Shown: piece after piece, positions 60,798 through 64,000 of the stretch | Position numbering within the stretch: the stretch's first letter is position 1 | How the letters are laid out: the number at the start of each line of letters is the position of its first letter | DNA from: Paenibacillus ferrarius | GTDB lineage: Bacteria > Bacillota > Bacilli > Paenibacillales > NBRC-103111 | DNA length: 64,000 nt | Direction of reading: 5' to 3' | NCBI RefSeq assembly: GCF_002027705.1 | Contig: NZ_MBTG01000017.1 | Location: 62,001-126,000, forward strand | Notes under the pieces: generated by a model | Told to the model about the DNA's origin: nothing | The model's database searches: none | What the model saw: the letters and a program-made list of their open reading frames with translations, nothing else | Program-made: the position numbers and the translations under genes

Positions 60798-60968
60798 AGT
60801 TCCACTCTCCTTGGAATTCAAAGACACTAGTCCTCGATGGGTACTTGAATTTGCTCAGCTAAACGAGCAGTCGATGCCTCGAAATATGCGATGGTTATTT
60901 TTTGTGAGCCGCGAAAAGCTCTTTGTGACGGAATTTACGTCCAAAGAGCTTTTTCACGATTTATACGG

Positions 60969-61388
60969 CTAGATGTTAATTCGAAGACGTAATTCCGCCA
61001 TCATAGCCTCAGCTTGCTGTGGATCTTCATTCAGCAGCTTCCTGTATGTCAGCATCCAATTCAGCGTTACAAGCATATGATCGTATTCGTCCTTCTTGCG
61101 CTCGATCTCATTGATCTTCTGAAGAATCCATTCTATTACTTCTTGGTTCGTGCGTGCGTTCGTATCGTGATCCTGCAAAATCGTCTTCAACTCAGCTAAC
61201 GAGCAGCCGATGCCTTGAAATTTCTTAATCAGCTTTAACCGTCCAATTGCTTCGTCTGAGTAGTTGCGGTAATTATTCTTCTCTCGCTGAATATGCCTGC
61301 TGTCGAGCAAGCCTTCCTTCTCATAAAAACGAATGGTGTGGGGTGTTAAACCCATCAAGTCTCCTAATTCTTGAATTTTCATAGACAA
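60969..61388 (-). CDS. MerR-family transcriptional regulator
   Basis: 139 residues. The N-terminal winged helix MKIQELGDLMGLTPHTIRFYEKEGLL and the NNYRNYSDEAI wing are classic MerR; a dimerisation coiled coil follows (LQKINEIERKKDEYDHML). It lacks the Cys residues of metal sensors, so it probably answers to an organic or redox signal. Start TTG 61388 or ATG 61382 (GGAGG on the minus strand fits both). It is divergent from an SDR gene with a MerR-type promoter between. Confidence 0.9.
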   Translation of the reverse strand: MSMKIQELGDLMGLTPHTIRFYEKEGLLDSRHIQREKNNYRNYSDEAIGRLKLIKKFQGIGCSLAELKTILQDHDTNARTNQEVIEWILQKINEIERKKDEYDHMLVTLNWMLTYRKLLNEDPQQAEAMMAELRLRINI

Positions 61389-61404
61389 TCATACCTCCAA
61401 ACGC

Positions 61405-61435
61405 TTGCCTTAGAGTTTACTTCATAGTTTAGACT
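61405..61435 (+). promoter_or_regulatory. MerR-type promoter with 19-bp spacer
   Basis: TTGCCT (61405-61410) and TAGACT (61430-61435) are 19 bp apart, the over-long spacing that MerR proteins correct by bending DNA. The spacer holds the A/T-rich, partly symmetric TAGAGTTTACTT. It drives the SDR gene. Confidence 0.6.
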
Positions 61436-61480
61436 AGAGTAGTATCTTCGTCAAATTGCTTAAGGAGGCGTAAAACTATT

Positions 61481-62311
61481 ATGCGTATATTTGTTACAGG
61501 TGCAGCAGGTTATATTGGTACAGCAGTTGTCCGCGAACTCATCGGTGCGGGCCATCAGGTAGTAGGTCTGACTCGTTCAGAGAGTGGTGCTCAAGTATTA
61601 GAAAGCTTGGGAGCTGAAGTAGCTCGCGGTGTTTTAGAGGATCTGGATTTACTGCGCAGCAGTGCAGCCACTTCAGACGGTGTTATTCATCTGGCATTTA
61701 ACCACGATTTCTCTAATTTCGCCGCATCACTAGCAACTGATCTTCGCGCCATCGAAGCAATGGGAGAGGGACTTGCGGGCTCCGGTAAACCACTTGTTAT
61801 CACAGCTCATGCTAATGGCAAAGCATCGGAGGATGCGGCGCTTGCGTTTGTAGAACAAGGCGTGAGAGCATCGATCGTCTCGCTAGCACCTTCCGTTCAT
61901 GGAGAAGGAGATAAAGGCTTCGTGCCGCAATTAATCCGGATCGCCCGGGAAAGAGGCTCTTCGGCTTACATTGGAGACGGCACTAACCGTTGGCCAGCGA
62001 TTCATCGCTTGGATGCGGCAGTTTTGTTCCGCCTCGCTGTAGAATCTGCGCCTGCAGGCTCACGACTGGATGGCGTGGACGACGAAGGCATTCCGTTCAG
62101 CGACATTGCCGGCGTCATAGGTAGTCACGTGGATGTGCCGGTAGTTAGCATACCGCGTGAAGAGGCGCAAGCGATCTTCGGTTTTCTAGGCATGGTCGCG
62201 TCGCTTGACTTAGCAAGATCAAGTGAAGGGACGAAGGAACTGCTCGGCTGGAAGCCTGTCCAACATGGGCTTCTCGCAGATCTGGAGCAAGGACATTATT
62301 TCACAAAATAG
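61481..62311 (+). CDS. NAD(P)-dependent epimerase/SDR-family protein
   Basis: 276 residues of the atypical extended SDR type. The nucleotide-binding loop is MRIFVTGAAGYIGTAVVREL; VIHLAFNHD is the strand after the cofactor, and LAPSVHGEGDKGFVPQLI and GDGTNRWPAIHRLDAAVLFRLA match the NAD-dependent epimerase/dehydratase family. The usual YxxxK pair is not evident, as in many NmrA/SDR-a proteins. GGAGGCG precedes the ATG. The divergent MerR gene suggests induction by a toxic small molecule. Confidence 0.88.
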   Translation: MRIFVTGAAGYIGTAVVRELIGAGHQVVGLTRSESGAQVLESLGAEVARGVLEDLDLLRSSAATSDGVIHLAFNHDFSNFAASLATDLRAIEAMGEGLAGSGKPLVITAHANGKASEDAALAFVEQGVRASIVSLAPSVHGEGDKGFVPQLIRIARERGSSAYIGDGTNRWPAIHRLDAAVLFRLAVESAPAGSRLDGVDDEGIPFSDIAGVIGSHVDVPVVSIPREEAQAIFGFLGMVASLDLARSSEGTKELLGWKPVQHGLLADLEQGHYFTK

Positions 62312-62464
62312 CGTTAGATAAATGAAGAAGGTCACAAAAAATAACCATCTCATCTTCGAGATTTGTAAGGGAATTGGAAGGAAATGAGGATGACATCAAG
62401 TTCTTGGCATCCGAAAAACGACGGAAAACTTTAGTTAAACGAACAGCTTTATATCACTCATAAA
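62312..62464. other. Non-coding stretch after the SDR gene
   Basis: No gene seen between the SDR stop and the terminator at 62465. The further gap to 62664 is also empty apart from that terminator. Confidence 0.3.
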
Positions 62465-62500
62465 AAGAACTCTCCAGACTTGGAGGGTTCTTACATTTTT
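62465..62500 (+). terminator. Rho-independent terminator
   Basis: AAGAACTCTCC (62465-62475) pairs with GGAGGGTTCTT (62482-62492) with one mismatch and a 6-nt loop, followed by ACATTTTT. It lies 150 bp after the SDR gene. Confidence 0.8.
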
Positions 62501-62664
62501 ATCCGTACGTTTGCGGGTAATGTCAGTTATCTATACTAGCGAAATCCATACTATTCATAGTACACAACGTAGGGAAAACAGTCGAAATTCTTACTTTGTT
62601 GATGAGATGTCTTAATTCTGTAAACAACGTATTCAGCGTAGCGATGTCTTATTATTTATTACAG

Positions 62665-62692
62665 AAGCTCTTGATAAAGCAAGTGCTTTTTT
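62665..62692 (+). terminator. Terminator hairpin at the 5' junction of the intron fragment
   Basis: AAGCTCTTG (62665-62673) pairs with CAAGTGCTT (62680-62688) with one mismatch, then TTTT. The intron fragment starts 8 bp after the stem. Confidence 0.6.
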
Positions 62693-62695
62693 GTT

Positions 62696-62990
62696 GTGTG
62701 CCACGCATGGTGATTAACTAGGTGGTGAAAGTCCACTGTGGAGGTTTGTAGTTACCAACCACTAGTCAAGAGCATATCGTGAGGTGAAATCTGAAGGAAG
62801 CTGGAGGCAAAATTCCGACCCGAGGAACACGAATATCTATGGGATGAGTCTGTAACACAAGCCGAAGTCCAATCAACTACACGGATATACCAATGTAAAT
62901 GATGCGGGTACATGGAAGGAAAATGAATCGTCTTACGTGGGAGATCTCATGGGTCGACATGGATTAAGCCGGAGCTTACGTCGAGAAGCA
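62696..62990 (+). mobile_element. Group II intron, 5' fragment
   Basis: Begins GTGTGCCACGCATGG and continues with AGGTGGTGAAAGTCCACT, CCACTAGTCAAGAGCA, TCGTGAGGTGAAATCTGAAG and GAGGAACACGAA, the recognisable 5' domain I sequence of bacterial group II introns. About 300 bp are present. The reverse transcriptase/maturase gene and domains V-VI do not follow: sequence after ~62990 leads into the next gene. The fragment cannot splice or move alone. The 3' limit is approximate. Confidence 0.75.
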
Positions 62991-63146
62991 ATGGATAGCT
63001 TTCTACCCGATTCTCTCTGCTTTTTTTGGTTTTTCGACATTAAATGACGGTATTGCGAGAAACTTGTGAGAAATTTGTGAGAACCGTTTGATAGAATGAA
63101 GTTCGATCTAAAGAAGAATGTAACGAAAGGCGAGTGAAAGCAGTTG

Positions 63147-64000
63147 GTGATCAGACGTTGTATCTTTTTGATAGCAGTATTCTTTCTTTTAGCTGGGGTC
63201 ATCCCGGCAGCTCCCGTTGTGGAGGCGGCTACGCCTGGCAGTTGGACGGCTCGGAGTCCGCTGCCCACAGGTAACGATCTTAATGGAGTCGTATACGGCA
63301 ACAGCAAGTTTGTGACGGTAGGAAATAGCGGAACAATATTGACCTCCAGTGACGCTGTGAGCTGGACGAGCGTTACACCTGCCAATGGGATTCTTTATAG
63401 CGTCAGCTACGGCAACGGCATGTTTGTGGCGGTAGGGTCTAGTGGATTGATCGTAACCTCCAGTGACGGAGTGAGCTGGACCACACGCACATCGAACACT
63501 CAGGATTATCTGACCGGCATCGTCTACGGCAACAGCACGTTTGTGGTGGTGACGAGTAATGGAGCGATACTGACCTCTAGTGATGGAGTGAGCTGGACGA
63601 AAGGCACGTCGGGCACCACAAACTTACTTGAGGCTGTTTCCTACGGCAGCGGCACGTTTGTGACGGTGGGGTTGAGTGGAGTATTGACCTCGAGTGACGG
63701 AGTAAGCTGGACAAGCCGCACGTCGGGTATCGGAAATCTTTATGGCGTCGCCTACGGCAACAACTCGTTTGTGGCAGTTGGGTATACCGGGCAAATATTG
63801 ACCTCCAGTAACGGAGTGAGTTGGACAAGCCGTACTTCCGGCACTACGAATTCACTTAAAAGTGTCGTCTATGGCAACAGCAAGTTTGTTGCGGTGGGGG
63901 ATGCCGGGAAGATTGTGGCCTCCAGTGACGGAATGAGCTGGACAAGCCGTACGTCGGGCATCACGGATGCTATGAGGGGCGTCGTCTACAGCGGCAGCAC
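63147..64000 (+). CDS. Secreted repeat protein, probably beta-propeller-like (partial, runs off the right edge)
   Basis: The frame starts at GTG 63147 (or TTG 63144) with a signal peptide: VIRRCIFLIAVFFLLAG and a likely cleavage after VVEAA. The mature part is built of ~40-50-residue repeats with the pattern (V/A)YGNxxFVxVGxxGxIxTSSDGVSWTxRTSG; about six are visible before the window ends. Such tandem strands with SSDGVSW turns resemble photosystem-stability/sialidase-type propeller blades. It is probably exported to the cell surface or medium; the C-terminal anchor or further domains lie outside the window. Function unknown. Confidence 0.8.
   Translation, partial: MIRRCIFLIAVFFLLAGVIPAAPVVEAATPGSWTARSPLPTGNDLNGVVYGNSKFVTVGNSGTILTSSDAVSWTSVTPANGILYSVSYGNGMFVAVGSSGLIVTSSDGVSWTTRTSNTQDYLTGIVYGNSTFVVVTSNGAILTSSDGVSWTKGTSGTTNLLEAVSYGSGTFVTVGLSGVLTSSDGVSWTSRTSGIGNLYGVAYGNNSFVAVGYTGQILTSSNGVSWTSRTSGTTNSLKSVVYGNSKFVAVGDAGKIVASSDGMSWTSRTSGITDAMRGVVYSGS

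Noticed and set aside
62933..63385. Minus-strand frame overlapping the start of the secreted repeat protein
   Set aside because: Opposes a coding region with signal peptide and clear repeats; no family features.
63200..64000. CRISPR-like periodic repeats
   Set aside because: The period (~130-150 bp) is in frame and encodes protein repeats; there are no short identical repeats with unique spacers.

Overview
The window looks like a chromosomal segment of a spore-former-type Bacillota, probably of the Paenibacillus/Brevibacillus/Tumebacillus kind. The evidence is strong AGGAGG ribosome-binding sites with frequent TTG/GTG starts, the IS630-, IS256- and IS1182-like debris, Sfp-type and ABC-F genes, and a MerR/TetR gene neighbourhood. 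The genus is not certain.

Region 1 (1-33945, higher GC, all on +) is the downstream part of a hybrid polyketide synthase/non-ribosomal peptide synthetase (PKS/NRPS) cluster that continues left of the window. In order it encodes: the end of a protein with a VOC-like fold and a carrier domain; PKS KS-AT-KR-ACP; PKS KS-AT-KR-ACP-C; an NRPS with half a C domain and an A domain interrupted by a PP-loop ATPase, then PCP; PKS KS-AT-KR-ACP with a terminal C-like domain that has lost its catalytic histidine; two ABC exporter halves; and an NRPS C-A-PCP-E. A second block behind its own promoter-like region has a free ACP, a zinc-ribbon methyltransferase, an ABC-F protein, a cytoplasmic serine hydrolase of the beta-lactamase fold and an Sfp-type phosphopantetheinyl transferase, closed by a clear terminator. 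Both A domains carry an asparagine-type specificity code. The most unusual feature is the PP-loop domain, resembling N-acetyl-sugar amidotransferases, inserted between A8 and A9 of an Asn-activating A domain. It predicts amidation, amidine or thioamide chemistry on the assembly line.

Region 2 (about 33950-40600, mixed GC) is a junkyard of broken insertion sequences (IS630, IS256, two direct IS1182-type remnants), gene fragments and a few low-GC genes. These include a type II thioesterase lying between the two IS1182-type remnants and a BtrH/C39-like protein.

Region 3 (about 41009-57189, low GC) is a Tn7-like transposon: an Xre regulator divergent from tnsA-tnsB-tnsC and two tniQ/tnsD genes, then a defence cargo. 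The cargo is a Gabija-like OLD nuclease plus UvrD-like helicase pair and an McrB-like ATPase plus DUF2357/PD-(D/E)XK protein pair. It ends in an array of five TnsB-type repeats and a TGT/ACA tip. The left tip was not found.

Region 4 (57190-64000) holds ordinary chromosomal genes: a DUF2199 protein, a ketopantoate-reductase-like enzyme with a divergent TetR regulator, a helix-hairpin-helix protein, a MerR regulator with a divergent SDR/epimerase behind a 19-bp-spacer promoter, a 5' fragment of a group II intron next to a terminator, and the start of a secreted repeat protein running off the right edge. I saw no rRNA, tRNA or CRISPR array.
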